Shown: positions 11,790 through 23,503, counted from the stretch's first letter. The stretch is 64,000 nt of DNA from Metellina segmentata (GCA_947359465.1 OX375872.1:77481100-77545099), one strand, 5' to 3'. Notes: a model not told the origin generated them from the letters alone. Made by a program: numbers and translations.

Positions 11790-12469
11790 AAGAATTTTTT
11801 TCATAATAGAAATATTCATATTTTCTGTAGAAAAGAAAATACAAAAAGAATAAAAATATAAACTATCATTGATATAAATATAACCTTTGTCTCAGAAAGT
11901 ATAAACTCCAAGTCTAAACTAATAAATTTTAATAAAAACAAATATCTAAGAGGGCTTGAAATGTACAAATTTTTAATTTTTTAAGTCAGAGGAAGGGCAA
12001 AAAGAGTAAAGTACCCTTTTTTAATGTATAAACTCTGAATCAAGCTAAAACGCATCAGAAGATTTTATGGGAATAGACCTGTAATGGGCTTGACGTTCAG
12101 ATTAATTATCCAGCCATGAAATATATATAGCTTAGGGTCGACAGTTTAGATATGGAAAGAAAGAAATTATAAATGAATTTAGGGGACTACTCTAAAAAAC
12201 TCGAAAAATCTACCAGAATATCATTTTTATTGCTTCACAATATTTTCCAATTCCTTACCTTTAAAAGGATACCAAGATCTTGTAAATATTCGAAATATTT
12301 TTCTAGCTACAAGAGTTGTACGTTAAGTACTGTCAATATATACAAACATGTTTCCAATGGATGCCTACTTCATGGTGTTGAATTTTTGATGACCAACTGT
12401 GTAGTTAAGGAAAAATATTGCTATATATTAAATAATGTCTAAGTATGTACTTTAATTAACATTGCACTG
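11790..12469. other. AT-rich intergenic stretch
   Basis: An 89-codon open frame at 12173-12442 has no recognisable features. Nothing else is supported. Confidence 0.3.
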
Positions 12470-12750
12470 CATAGACGCAACAGGTTACTGGCGACGATCC
12501 GGAATCAAACACTAATTAAAATACCCGAAAACACCATCACGCAATTTCGAGCCACAGTCAGATGACGAGATCACACCTGAGCTGGCACCTAACTCTTCCA
12601 CACCACTCCAACGTGAAGACATTAGAGGCCATGATATATTTAACATGCACCAGACCCCTTTGTACACTACGGTCTTTGGTTGGATTCGAACTCGCAACCC
12701 TACGGCTGCTAATCCTTTACTCTTCAAAATCGGGCTATTGCGGCCCTCTT
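12470..12750 (-). repeat. SINE family 2
   Basis: Body (gatgacgagatcacacctgag) followed by linker and tRNA-like head (ttggttggattcgaactcgc ... cttcaaaatcgggctattgc) on the minus strand; the tail end is degraded. Confidence 0.75.
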
Positions 12751-13860
12751 AATAAATTATTACAATTTGTATGATAGAATATCTGTGATTATGAGTGAAA
12801 TTTCCAACAATCATCTGTCACATGGAAATTTCCATTGCAATTTTTTAAAATTGATTCTAGATTGATCTTATTCATTCGAATTATTTCAATCGAATAATTT
12901 AATGATCGTTAATTTATTAATTTCTTTTGCCTATTCGTTTTACATTACAAATACAACAAGAAAATAAAGAATATATTCCTTTTAACGTAATTGATTGTGC
13001 ATTAAAACCCTTCAGCGGGATGTCGAGCTCACTTAGTTCAATTAAAAAATTAAATAAAAATACGTTGATTGATACATGTTTGCATTCATTCAGAATTTTA
13101 GTTCCCTCTATAAATTGCGTAGCAATTAATCGCCGATAACTTTTTAAACAATTTAGCGAAATCTAAATGTAATTTGTGGCGCATTTAAAGTATTCAGTGT
13201 ATTATCTTTAAATAAAGTCATTTTTCTGTAGAATTACTTTGTTTAAAAGGTGAACACACATATTAAGTAATCAACACGAAAAAATGATAGTTAATAACTT
13301 GAGATTAATTTATTTTAACAATAAGATAATGTTCTCTTTTCTATTTTTACTATATTCGAATAATTCACATTTAAAAATTAAAGGTATTAAATTTTCAAAA
13401 ACGTTTTAGACCCCATAATCAAGAGATATAAAAACTTACAATCGCACACTAACAAATTTTGTAATTTCGCATGCTTTTATACCATTTTTTACAAAAAAGT
13501 CTGTTCTGTAATACATCTATCATCTATCAAACACCTAACGCATAATTTATATTATAGAACACGACTAAGAAATTCAGACCTGATTTTTGGTCAACCTAAT
13601 GACAAACTGATGGATATTTTACGAACGATATTTCACTTCTGCAACTTACTGTTCTGGTTTTCTCTATCCACATTTTAGACTGCGCTTATTTAAAACAGTA
13701 GAAAATTTATTATTCGAAGTAATGGAGACCGAAGCCACTTAGCATGACCAAGATACTAGGATAATTGGAAAGCAGTAACATAAAACAGCCCATATACGAA
13801 ACATAGAACAAATTTACCGTTCTCCGTGTTACAATTACTGCTACTGAAATATTAAAAAAG
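12751..13860. other. AT-rich stretch without a gene
   Basis: No confirmed gene. 13020-13250 is loosely similar in order of short blocks to 16785-16990 (cacttagttcaatta, aaataaagtcattttt), suggesting an old duplication. Confidence 0.3.
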
Positions 13861-13913
13861 CTAGCTCCAGGTGGTTTCAACGAGATAACTCGTCCATCAA
13901 GACTTAACCAATA

Positions 13914-15321
13914 TACACTTATAGCCATACAAATTTGCGCACAAAGAAAAAGTCGTCAAAATGAAACGAAATTTTACACATGTAAGTACTACTTTGATAT
14001 AAGTAAGTGATTAGAAAATCAGGAGGAAGGATCATTTTTATAGTAGAAAAAAGTACAAATGAACGGAAGTTTAAGAACTCTGTTGGACCCCCTCTAGCTC
14101 GAATGCACGATGCGATACGAGCGAGCATTGAGGTATACAAATTCTATATGATGTCCTGAGACATCTCGTTCCACAGTTGCTGTAAACGCGCCTCTAGTTC
14201 GACCAAACTCGTAGGGTATCCAACTTGTCGTCCCAAATTATCTCAGATATGCTCGATTGGTGACAAATCTGAGGATCGAGCAGGCCAGGGAAGAGTGATA
14301 ATGTGACGGAGGTAGTCTTGTGACATCCTTGCTGTGTGTGGCCGAGCATTGTCTTGTTGAAAAATGGCTTCTGGGAGCCTTGCCATGAGTGACATCACAT
14401 GTGGCTGAAAGATGTCATGGACGCACCACTGAGCTGTCATTGTGCCATGGATCAATATTAGGGGTGACCGTGTATCGTAAGCAATGGCACCCCATACCAT
14501 CACACCTGCTGTGGGAGCGGTGTGTCGCTGTAAAGCTAAGGCAGGATTGAGGCGTTCACCACGGGGCCACCACATACGAACACGACTGTCATCACTGCTC
14601 AAATTAAATCTAGATTCGTTGCTGAAGACGAACCGGTTCCATTCCGTTTCAGTCCAATCAAGTTGGGAGCGACACCACTCCAAACGAAGGAGTCGGTGGG
14701 TGGGTGTCATTGGGAGCACACGTAATGGGCGCCGCGATACCAGATGTCCTTCAGCCAGGCGCCTTGAAATGGTTCGGGAAGACACAGGGGCCCGTAGCGA
14801 AGGTGTTGCCTGTGTCTGGATAGCGGCCAATGAGGCAGTTGGCTCTACGCGTGCGTTTTGTATGATGTGACGGTCTTCTCGACGACTAGTCAGTCGAGGG
14901 CGTCCTGAGCCTGGTCGCAATGTAAATGACGCCACTTGTCAAAACACCTCCTCAAAGTAAAATCAGAACGGCCCACTTAACGAGCCACTCGCCGAGCTGA
15001 CCACCCAGCTTCCCTCAACCCGATGATTCTTCCCCTCTCGAACTCTGACAGATGCTTATATTGTCTTCGATGGCGGCGTAACGGCATGTCTATCTCAGCG
15101 TTTCCTTTGCACAAGATTAAGTACACTCAAACAAACTCTGCTTACCTGTTTTATACTCCAAGGAGAACGAAGTTCAAAGCCCTCTAGTGCCATTACGCAA
15201 TGTGCAATCATGCTGCATTTCTAATCATTTGCATATCTCGCCGACATGTACCTTCATGCGAAGTTTCGTTACGATCCCACAATTATTTCTTGTTGCGCAA
15301 ATTTTTATGGCAATGAGTGTA
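13914..15321 (-). mobile_element. Tc1-like element 1 (inactive)
   Basis: About 31-bp inverted ends: left TACACTTATAGCCATACAAA, right (reverse) TACACTCATTGCCATAAAAA, both running into TTTGCGCA. Each is flanked by TA, the Tc1/mariner target. Length ~1.4 kb is normal for the family. It carries one broken transposase on the minus strand. Confidence 0.88.
14063..15087 (-). pseudogene. Tc1-like transposase remnant (element 1)
   Basis: ATG at 15087 opens MPLRRHRRQYKHLSEFERGR, the usual N-terminal helix-turn-helix region, with an in-frame stop about 35 codons in and a frameshift near 14950. The catalytic part is readable from 14935: VFSNESRFNL (first Asp replaced by Asn), FQQDNARPHTA (second Asp) and LSPIEHI (Glu). 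Stops follow IEH (TGA where Trp is usual) and again near 14152, before the C-terminal CIRARGGP. DDE recombinase of the DD34E type by family knowledge. Clearly dead. Confidence 0.88.
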
Positions 15322-15332
15322 TACACTCTATA

Positions 15333-16699
15333 ACAAAAAAATCGACGCATCAAGAAGGAGTGTCCAAAAGAAACAAAAATTGGTGGATAGGAAAATTATG
15401 TACAGAATAGAAAATGATTAAAATTTCAGAACAATTGAATGATTTATTTCAGAGTTACTGTAACGAGCTCAATAAGGTGTTGACCCGCCTCTAGCCTGGA
15501 TGCAAGGTGCCACAAGGCGTGGCATAGACCGATAAAGCTCCCGGATGGTCTCCTGCGGTATTTCTTGCCAAATTTGCTCCAATTGTCGGACTACGTCGTC
15601 AACATTCCCTACCGGATGCAGTCGCCTTCCCTTCATATCCCAGACATGCTCGATGGGAGAGAGATCTGGTGATCTGGCTGGCCAAGGAAGTGTTTGACAA
15701 GCTTGAAGACAGTTCATAGCAACACGTGCCGTATGTGGTCTGGCATTGTCTTGCTGAAAAATAAGCCCAGGGTACTGCGAAAGGAACGGTAGCAAAACAG
15801 GTCTCAGAATGTCGTCAACGTACCGCTGTGCAGTAAGTGTAAATCTAATGACGACCAAAGGGGTCTGGCTATCAAGGGAAATGGCACCCCAGACCATAAC
15901 TCCTTGTTGAGGGCCCGTGTGGCGTGCCATAGTGAAAGCAGGGTCTCCAGACACGTCTTCGATGATCGTCAGGACACAGTTGGAACCGGGATTCGTCGCT
16001 AAAGACTATACGTCCCCAGTCAGCATCATTCCAGCCTGATCGAGCCAAGCGCACCACTGTAATCTGGCTCGACAGTGTGCAGGCGTGAGTGGTAGGTGGC
16101 GTAACGGTCGGTACGAGCGTTGTTTTCGCTCTCTCAGCCGTCTGTGAATGATCATGGTGGACACTCGTGTGTGGGTCGCACGACTGATGGTTGATAGCGA
16201 TGAATCAGGCGCTGTGACAGCTGATCTGACAGTCACTATGTTCTCGCGATCTGTTGTGGCCTTACGTCGACCGCTACCATCATGACGCTGAAATCTGCCA
16301 TGGTCCACCCACTCTTGCCAGCATCTTCTAATCGCCGCATCGCTTCGATTCACATGACGAGCGATTCTCCGATTTGCTCAACCTGCCTCTTTCAATCCAA
16401 TGATACGACCTCTTTCAAACTCTGAAAGTTGCTCGTAATGAGCTCGAATCCTGCTGCGAGGCATTTTTTTAGTTGTTGAAAGGTATCCTAAATAACAATG
16501 CAGCAGAAAATTTTAACAACAGTTCAAGAACAATTCCTTATATACATCTGCTGGATGCCCAGTTCCGATGCGCTGGAGATCGCACTATTCATTCATTGGA
16601 CACCAAATTTTAATCCTTTGCATATATGGTCAAAACATTTTTGCATACGAAATTTCAAAGCAATCGGACGATTCCTTCGTGGTGCGTCGATTTTTTTGT
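15333..16699 (-). mobile_element. Tc1-like element 2 (inactive)
   Basis: Inverted ends ACAAAAAAATCGACGCA on both sides (left 15333, right ending 16699), continuing imperfectly for ~30 bp, flanked by TA dinucleotides. It begins only 11 bp after Tc1-like element 1 and has the same orientation but different ends and a clearly different transposase. Confidence 0.88.
15469..16464 (-). pseudogene. Tc1-like transposase remnant (element 2)
   Basis: ATG at 16464 starts MPRSRIRAHYEQLSEFERGR; a TGA interrupts after KEAG. The frame continues through RRKATTDRENIVT and shifts near 16010-16050 and again near 15950. All three catalytic motifs survive: VFSDESRFQL, FQQDNARPHTA, SPDLSPIEHVWD, giving DD34E spacing. 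The C-terminus ends CIQARGGSTPY. It has fewer lesions than its neighbour, so is probably younger. It moves DNA by cut-and-paste in the family; this copy cannot. Confidence 0.9.
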
Positions 16700-16780
16700 T
16701 ATTTCAGCATGACGAGATCAATATCAGGTCAATTTTCTGATGACGAGATATGTCGTCGAGACAACCACCAGGATGGTTAA

Positions 16781-17084
16781 GAATCTAGTTCACTTAGTTC
16801 AGTTAGAAATTGAATAAAAAAGCATCCAATTCAGAGCAACTAGAGTTGGAGCTTTTACATTTAAACTTTAGAATTCAATTTCGTATATTAATAACTTGTT
16901 AACAATACCTTGTCAAATTCTAAATAAATGTCATTTTTCTCGTGCATTTAAAAAGTAATCAGTACATTCTCTTAAAATGAAGACGTTTATCGGATTTTAC
17001 TAGGATTTGTGTCACAGTACCATATTTATTGTGCTTATTTTACAATAAATCTGGAGGTGAGTTATGTACCTCTTAAAATCTAGA
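16781..17084. other. Short AT-rich stretch
   Basis: No gene or clear repeat beyond weak similarity to 13020-13250. Confidence 0.3.
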
Positions 17085-17400
17085 AAAGCCGCTGTAGCCC
17101 GGTTGGAAGAGTAACGTATAAGCTACCGAAGGGGGGGGGGGGCGATGTTGCGAGTTCGAATCCAACCAAAGACCGTCGTCCGCAAAGGTGGTGCTCGTTA
17201 TATCTGTTGTGGCCTCAAATGTCCTCACGTTGGCGTAGTGATGACTTTTGGAGAGTGGGAGGTGCCTACTCAGGTGGGACGTCGTCTGACCGAGGTTCAA
17301 AATTACGTAGGGTTGTCCTCGAATCTTTCTCTTCGAGTTTAATCCAGTCCAATAGTACGTTATATTGCTCCAGTGTGACGTGAATTAAAACATCTAGCTA
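17085..17400 (+). repeat. SINE family 2, near full length
   Basis: Head 'gtagcccggttggaagagta', a run of 12 G at about 17131-17142 interrupting the anticodon-arm region, B-box-like GAGTTCGAATCC, shared body, and tail 'gtgacgtgaattaaaa'. Confidence 0.82.
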
Positions 17401-17514
17401 CCCAGTCTCTGGAGACACTAGAGTACACTAGTGCTCGAGGCTTTATTTATAAGTAACTCAGCATCCAATTGGGATCAGATAACCCCGACACTCTGTTAAT
17501 CGTAGCTCGGATAA

Positions 17515-17539
17515 TCAAGATTCTACTGTAGTTTATATC
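17515..17539. repeat. Pogo-type terminal repeat fragment
   Basis: 'cggataatcaagattctactg' followed by TA matches the terminal repeat of the complete pogo-like MITE at 37247-37488. The other end is not identifiable. Confidence 0.45.
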
Positions 17540-17689
17540 CATGTGGATAAATCTTGTTCTTCTGAAGCTTAATAAGCATATACTCACTGAAAGATATCAG
17601 CAAATATTTATAAATAAATTAACTCCCGATAACTTAAGAAACTCAACATTTCAACTCATGGATCTTAGTTATGGTATTTTTAATTATCG

Positions 17690-17800
17690 TCTCACTGGAG
17701 CGACATAGCGGGTCATTGGCGACGGTCCAAGAACAATCCCGAAGGGTAAGATCCGAGAACAACGCCACGTAATTTTGAACCACGGCCAGATGACAACATG
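17690..17800 (-). repeat. SINE body fragment
   Basis: Matches the shared SINE body (gaacaatcccgaagggtaag, ttttgaaccacggccagatg) and is cut off where LINE-like sequence starts. Confidence 0.6.
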
Positions 17801-17854
17801 GATCTTAGGTTACAAAAAGGATGAAAAGAGAAACCAAGAAAAAAAATACCCGTT

Positions 17855-18432
17855 AGTGGGAGTTCTTCATTCCGGCATAAGCTACTATACCGATGGCTCT
17901 AAAACGGAGAAAAAAGTGTGCATTCTGCTCTATTCAAGAAGGACGCATAACACAACAATGGTCCACGAGAACGCAGGACAATAATTCCGTTTTACAGGCG
18001 GAGCTTTATGGAATACTTTCAGCCATAAAAGCAGCAGGAAACCACTAGCTGGCTACTTGATGCATGGCAGAATGAATGGGACGAAGGAGAAGCAGGCAGG
18101 ACGGTGCACGATGTGCTACCAAAAGTTTCGCTAAAATTATCAAGTTGAACCAGGGAAGAGACACTTTTCTTCACAGAGCACAGCCCATTCCCATCCTACC
18201 TAACGAGCTTTAAGAAAATCAAGTCCGAAAACTGCTCCTGTGGTGAAATTGGCACACCTCTACATTACATCACAGTTTGCCCCCTTACAGCTTCATGGCA
18301 TATGAGAACACCTGCCGACCACCTTAAAATTGCATAGCTCAGGAACATTGCATGCAACAAGGGCTCGAAGGTTAAAATTATTAACACGGTGAGATTCATT
18401 GAAAATCATCAGGACTTGATTATCCTAAGAGA
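17855..18432 (+). pseudogene. LINE 3' fragment: RNase H and Cys-motif tail
   Basis: In one frame ISYYTDGSKTE (RNase H first Asp region) at ~17878-17910; in another VLQAELYGILSAIKAA (RNase H Glu region) at ~17985-18035; then CSCGEIGTPLHYITVC near 18230-18280, the cysteine/histidine tail found after RNase H in many I/Jockey-type LINEs. Several stops and shifts. A (TA)n run begins right after 18432, consistent with a 3' end tailed by a microsatellite. Confidence 0.7.

Positions 18433-18435
<3 letters not shown>

Positions 18436-18513
<78 letters not shown>
18436..18513. repeat. (TA)n microsatellite
   Basis: About 39 uninterrupted AT dinucleotides directly downstream of the LINE fragment. Confidence 0.97.
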
Positions 18514-18515
<2 letters not shown>

Positions 18516-18645
18516 ACTTATTTAAACTGGTACAGTGTCTCCCGACACTAGGCATGGGAGTGTGTGTTGGTGTTAGTTAGTTAGTTCTATATCTTAAGGT
18601 TTCTAAACATTGGTTGGGGTTTTATGGCGCAAGGTCCGGTATCAG

Positions 18646-18972
18646 GTATGGTAATTTTAGTTAACGTCGAACAAGAGCAACACAACGGGCTATTGACGAC
18701 CGTCCGGGATCAATCCCTTAAGGGAAAGATCCGAGGACAACACCTCGTAATTTTGAACCACGGTCAGATGACGAAGCAACACCTGAGCTGGCACAACACT
18801 CTCCAAACTTCCACACCTACCCAACGTGAGGACTTTCGGCCACGACAGATTTAAGGTGCACCAGCCGCCTTTACACCATACGCTTACAAACATCCATGCC
18901 AGGACCCGGATTCGAACCAGGAACCATCCTATCTATAGGCTAACACCTAAGCACTATACCTGTTGGTCGTCT
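18646..18972 (-). repeat. SINE family 1, full length
   Basis: Runs from the tail (ggtaattttagttaacgtcg) through the shared body to the tRNA-like head with GGATTCGAACC and 'actatacctgttggtcg'. One of the best-preserved copies; open frames across it are SINE reading frames, not genes. Confidence 0.88.
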
Positions 18973-19349
18973 GTCCCGTATAAGATAGTCTGCGCCTAAA
19001 GCGAGACGAAATGAAAATCGATATGTGTACGGGAAAATTTCAATAACAAAAATTTATTAAAAGCGATACAAAAGAACAACATATGGAAGAAAAAATTAAA
19101 TCGAATCAGAGATACTCTCACTGCCAAAAATTAAGCACGAAAGGTAAAATGCGAAAACAAAAAAGACAAGTACAGCTTTGATTGACACGAAATTCTGCAA
19201 GAAAGTAGCAAATAGGTTTATGCATGAAACAAAAAAAAGAATTAAGTACAAAGATAAAAACAATATTGAATTTTCATAAATTATTTGATGGAGTCATTAA
19301 CAAAATGTTTAAATCCAAAACAAATAAGCAAAGCCGACATTAATAGGGT

Positions 19350-19470
19350 ATGCGACCACCCCTCATCCTCGTACAAAGTTTACAGCGTATGACTATGCTT
19401 TCCATGAGATGATCAACCACCCCAGAGTCAAGTAATCACCATTCCTCCGGTAAAGCAGTAACCCTGTAAA
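19350..19470 (-). pseudogene. C-terminal end of Tc1-like transposase (element 3)
   Basis: On the minus strand VVDHLMESIVIRCKLCTRMR followed by GGRIPY and a stop, the typical C-terminus of this Tc1 group. The preceding catalytic region is absent. Confidence 0.6.
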
Positions 19471-19471
19471 G

Positions 19472-21186
19472 CCGCGTCCACACCGGAGAAGCAGAGCAAA
19501 CCATGTATGATTGATTAACCACGGAGACAGGTTTGATTGGCAGCTCGTTCAGTGTAGACGGTGAACGAACATTTTGAGCACGAGCAAAATGATCCGCTTC
19601 TAGTCGGTACATCAAAGGAAAGCAAGTGCTCGTGCTCGCTCTATTTGGACGGCGTTTTTTCGTTCCCTTGCTCGACGTACAATCAATCACCGGGGTCATC
19701 GTTAAGAAACGGGTCGGGGATCGGAACATAGAAATATTTATATTTTTTCGGATTGTAAAGTGATACTCTATTATTTAAGTAGTCTATTTGTAAGCATTGT
19801 GTGTTTTGCTATACATAGTTGACGATTAAAACTTAGTTGTGAAAATGTAATCTGCCCATATTAGTGTCAAAATTGATGTGTCCATCCATGTGTATTTAGA
19901 TGGTCTATATTAGTGGTCTTGGGGGAACTTTGCACGTCAAATCTCTGCTATTATAAAATGAAGTGTCCGACCTCCACTGCGCAATGTCCGGACGAATCTA
20001 TTGCACTTACAATAATGAAATTTGGCACACGGGTAGTCCGAAGTTTTTGCAATTTTTGTGTCCAGTCTGAATTTTAAAATTCAATCTAAAACATTTAAAA
20101 AATAATTTATTGGAATTTAATTATTATTGTCTTTTTTGGAATAAAAGGCATAAAAAGTTAGCAGATTCTAAATGTATTTTTTCCGCTTCCGATTTCATTT
20201 TGCGGAGAAAGATTTGTCAGCAGACTAAAGTTTTAACTTTAGTTATGTAGTTCTTTTTTATTATCTCCTTGATCGTAAAAGATAGAGTACAATTTTCAAC
20301 GGATATGAAATCTGCGGAAAATTTCACATTAGATCTATACCTAAAAATATGATTTTCGATAAATGAATAATTTTAAATTGAAACTTATATTTTTTCAACA
20401 CGAACGCCACTTTCTGTGAAGAATGACTTTCGTTTGATTCGAGATATCACAGATTTCATTTCCTACGCTCAAACCATTTCACAGCGAAGAAAAGCAAAAC
20501 AAATAAAAAAAACATATTGACTGGCATTGTTAAGTACTTTTTTGTAAAATCGGGATCGTTAAAGACATGAAAATTTCAACAGATTTGAAATCTGAATAAA
20601 ATCTAAACCCCTAAATCTCGACCTTCCATTTGATTTTCTTTTAATAAATAATTTTTCAATTAAATATTTATATTTTCGCAAGAGATTCTGACGTCACGCC
20701 GATTGGATCTCTTCGCAATTCGAATTTGGCAATGACGAGGTCATTACGGCGTTGCCCGAGGTGTTTGTTTGCGAAGCAAATCATAGTTCATAATATTCAT
20801 AATTTAGTTTGCGAAGCAAATCAAATTAGAATTTGCTGGGAATCCATTCCAATAGGCTACGAATTTCCATTTGGTTTGTGAGGCAAACCAATGCCATGAT
20901 TGCTGTTATCCAATAGGCTTCGCAAACCAAATGGGAATTCTTAGCAATCACCACGCAGTGGCTAGTTTAAGATAAATAAGAGGTGGATATTTAAAATGTA
21001 TTTAAACTTTTTTGTAATTAAAGAAAATTTAAAATTGTTGCACTGCAATATTAATACGTTTTACCGAAAAATGCCGAATTGAAAGAGACATTCAATATGT
21101 TGGAACATATGAGTGAAATATTCAGTAAGATATTTTTATTTTGTAGGGAAATAATCTGCTAATATCAATTTTGCAAGTACGTATGG

Positions 21187-21259
<73 letters not shown>

Positions 21260-21790
21260 CATATATATATATTAATAAAGTGGTTGCCGCAGCCGCCGTC
21301 GCAGGATTGAAAACACGGTTTGTTCAAAATTGTACAGGGTTAACGATGAAGTGGATTATTTTCCGAGGCGGCTATTAGTTTAGGGTTTATTAAGTGTCCC
21401 AGTAGGAAAAGCGTAATTTCTACCGCGTGTGAGCAAAAGACGTATACATTTTCAGTCTTATGGCTCCTGAGAATATTTTCCATCACCAATGTCGCCTTTT
21501 TTTGGGAACTTTTCTTCCTATTTCTCTTTAATAAATCTTTAATGATAATATACGCTGCACTCGCGATTATGCGCCGACTTCGTAAAGAACGAGACCTTAA
21601 AACAATTTGCTTCAAACAATAAGTTTGCAGTTTAACTTCAACACACAACCAACCAGATTGATCGCGAGCACATGGAACATTTTGTGTCCGAGCTGTCAAA
21701 CCAGAAAAACCAGAGAGATTGATTCACCAAACCTGTCTCCGGGGTTAATCAATCATCCATGTTTTGCTCTGCTTCTCCGGTGTGGACGGC
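19472..21790. mobile_element. Inverted-repeat element of unknown superfamily
   Basis: About 60-bp terminal inverted repeats: 19474-19537 begins cgtccacaccggagaagcag and its reverse complement is at 21724-21788; both contain ATGATTGATTAACC and GGAGACAGGTTTG. The interior (2.3 kb) is AT-rich without a transposase that I recognise, and holds several TTTGC-GAA-GCAAA hairpins (20770-20940) and a long (TA)n run. The end sequence is loosely like PIF/Harbinger ends, but no 3-bp target duplication is clear. Confidence 0.6.
21186..21273. repeat. (TA)n microsatellite with ACAT interruptions
   Basis: About 85 bp of AT dinucleotides broken by two 'tacat' units. The open frame across it is meaningless Tyr/Ile. 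Confidence 0.97.
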
Positions 21791-22199
21791 ACAGCCGAGG
21801 GCATCCCAGGGTTTCAAAATGGTATCGCGTGTGCCTTGTTTGGACGGATAGTGGAACACAAACTCGTGGTACCCGGGCATACAGTCCATTCAAGTGTAGC
21901 CTTCGGCGCACAGTAGTGGCAGATATCGTCTTACCAATGAACGTTGTAACCATAGATGTCACACGGGTGGAGGTCGCTCTTCGTTTCCGCTTCGCTACAA
22001 TAGCAATATATCGATCTTCATCGGGGTTCGTAACCCTTGGGCGGTCAGTCACAGGTCTTTGGACTACTATTTGGCTTGCGTGGAATTGTTTCCACAATCG
22101 TGAAATGACGGAATGATGAACGCCGAAGAAAAGAGCAACATCAGGGATTGATTGCCCTGTTTCAAGGCGTCCCACACAACGCCAGCGCTCACTATCTGC
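21790..22199 (-). pseudogene. N-terminal half of Tc1-like transposase (element 3)
   Basis: Reads SERWRCVGRLETGQSIPDVA then LFFGVHHSVISRLWKQF: the paired helix-turn-helix DNA-binding domain of Tc1 transposases, followed by RRATSTRVTSMV and LYARVPRVCVPLS. It stops at ~21790 where the inverted-repeat element begins. No usable start Met at the expected place. Inactive. Confidence 0.85.
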
Positions 22200-22764
22200 A
22201 TCTTATGGAAGCCATAGTAACACGTCTGTTTTGAAAACTAATCGCACGAAAGTTCTAAACACTTTTTACAGCACTTACATGCAAATCCTCTAACCCTTCA
22301 CAATGCTGACTTCTTATACGACTGCATATTTTTTGCATATTTCTAGACACGAAACCGTGATTGGCTGTTACATAACACGTTTGCATACTTCCATCTACCT
22401 CTGCAGCAAATTACAGCTTCTCAAATTCACATTGGCTTCTGGAAATTAACAGTTTCCTCTACGTGCTTAACTTTTGGTAGTGTGTGTATATTATGGCACA
22501 TAAGATCAAAATTTGCTGGCATTAATATAAAAAGTTGCATAAAACCTTCAATGATATGAATTGTTGATTTAAATATGCTGAGGGAGTGACAGTGAGTAAG
22601 CGAATGATAAAAATTATGAAACGGGATTTAAAAAGACAATGTCATTTAAAAATTAGAAGATATTGGAGTGTGCGGATTTTCTCTTCTTAAATAATTTAAC
22701 TCTACAATGTGTCCATTACTATAGATATGCGTGATTATAAAAAGTTGGATAGTCAATTATAATA

Positions 22765-23185
22765 CAGTACAAAGTCCAAAATCCAGAATCCTCCGAACCT
22801 GGGCCATTCCGGATTTCGGACTTTACCGGATTTTGGATTATTTGCATTTTGTCAAAAAAAACTTAATCGAACCTCCCCGAACGAATTTTGCGTTTGCAAT
22901 AGTAAAATAAAAATAATTAAAAAAAAAGGGGGAAAAAAACTCTTTAATTCAATGCAAGAAATTTTACTTGCAAATCTTCTAATTTTTATGTGTGGTATTT
23001 ACTCTAAACATATCCGTTATTTTGTGATGTTTCATAAATTCGGTACAGGTTTACCTTCTTGTCCTTTAAAAATTATCGGAAAAATGGAAAAAAAAAATGT
23101 GAAAAAAAAACCCCGCCGGTTAGCAAAACGTCCGGATTTTGGACAATTCCGGATTTCGGACGTCCGGTTTTGGGACTTAGTACTG
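22765..23185. mobile_element. Pogo/Tigger-like MITE
   Basis: Ends CAGTACAAAGTCCAAAATCC and (reverse) CAGTACTAAGTCCCAAAACC, flanked by TA. Sub-terminal CCGGATTTCGGAC blocks occur on both sides. 421 bp with no coding capacity. TA target and CAGTA ends suggest the Tc1/mariner-pogo superfamily (inference). Confidence 0.75.
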
Positions 23186-23483
23186 TATGATGAATCGTAA
23201 GCCAAACTACACACGTGTCACACACAGGGACATCCTCACCTAAAAAATAAATATGTGTGTGAATCGAACATTAGATCTCCAGATTTGAAAAATTCTACTT
23301 AAAGATTTTAATCTTGAATTTAGTATTTTTAATTTTTTTTATTGCAAATACGAACTTATGTCATTTGCATTCTCAGTTTTTGAATTTTTGGAGCGAAGAT
23401 AATCACTTCTCTTTTGTTGTCGTCCATAGTAAGTAAGAATACTTTATAAAGCACAAGTACGTAGATAAAAGTTTCATACAAAC

Positions 23484-23503
23484 TTTATTATTAGCAATTT
23501 ATT
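23484..23503 (-). terminator. Polyadenylation signals of the channel gene
   Basis: Two AATAAA hexamers on the minus strand (23498-23503 and 23484-23489) lie about 17 and 31 bp after the channel gene's stop codon at 23520-23522. Confidence 0.55.

Larger units (their letters stand above)
13861..16780. mobile_element. Palindromic TTAA-type MITE, copy C, split by two Tc1-like elements
   Basis: The left arm (ccaggtggtttcaacgagat) lies at 13867-13911; the right arm (gacgagatatgtcgtcgaga ... ccaccagga) ends with TTAA at 16777-16780. Between them sit two complete-ended Tc1-like elements. The arms match the other MITE copies. Confidence 0.6.
19115..22486 (-). mobile_element. Tc1-like element 3, split by another element
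   Basis: Terminal repeats CTCTCACTGCCAAAAATTAA (left) and, reversed, CACACACTACCAAAAGTTAA (right), both followed by GCAC and flanked by TA. The N-terminal half of a transposase lies near the right end and its last residues near the left end, with a 2.3-kb inverted-repeat element occupying the middle in place of the catalytic domain. Confidence 0.75.

Noticed and set aside
14484..14870. Plus-strand 128-codon frame
   Set aside because: Antisense shadow of the Tc1-like transposase remnant.
19436..19729. 97-codon minus-strand frame
   Set aside because: It crosses the junction between the Tc1-like remnant and the inverted-repeat element; its content is terminal-repeat sequence.
21136..21327. Minus-strand frame rich in Ile and Tyr
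   Set aside because: Translation of a (TA)n microsatellite.
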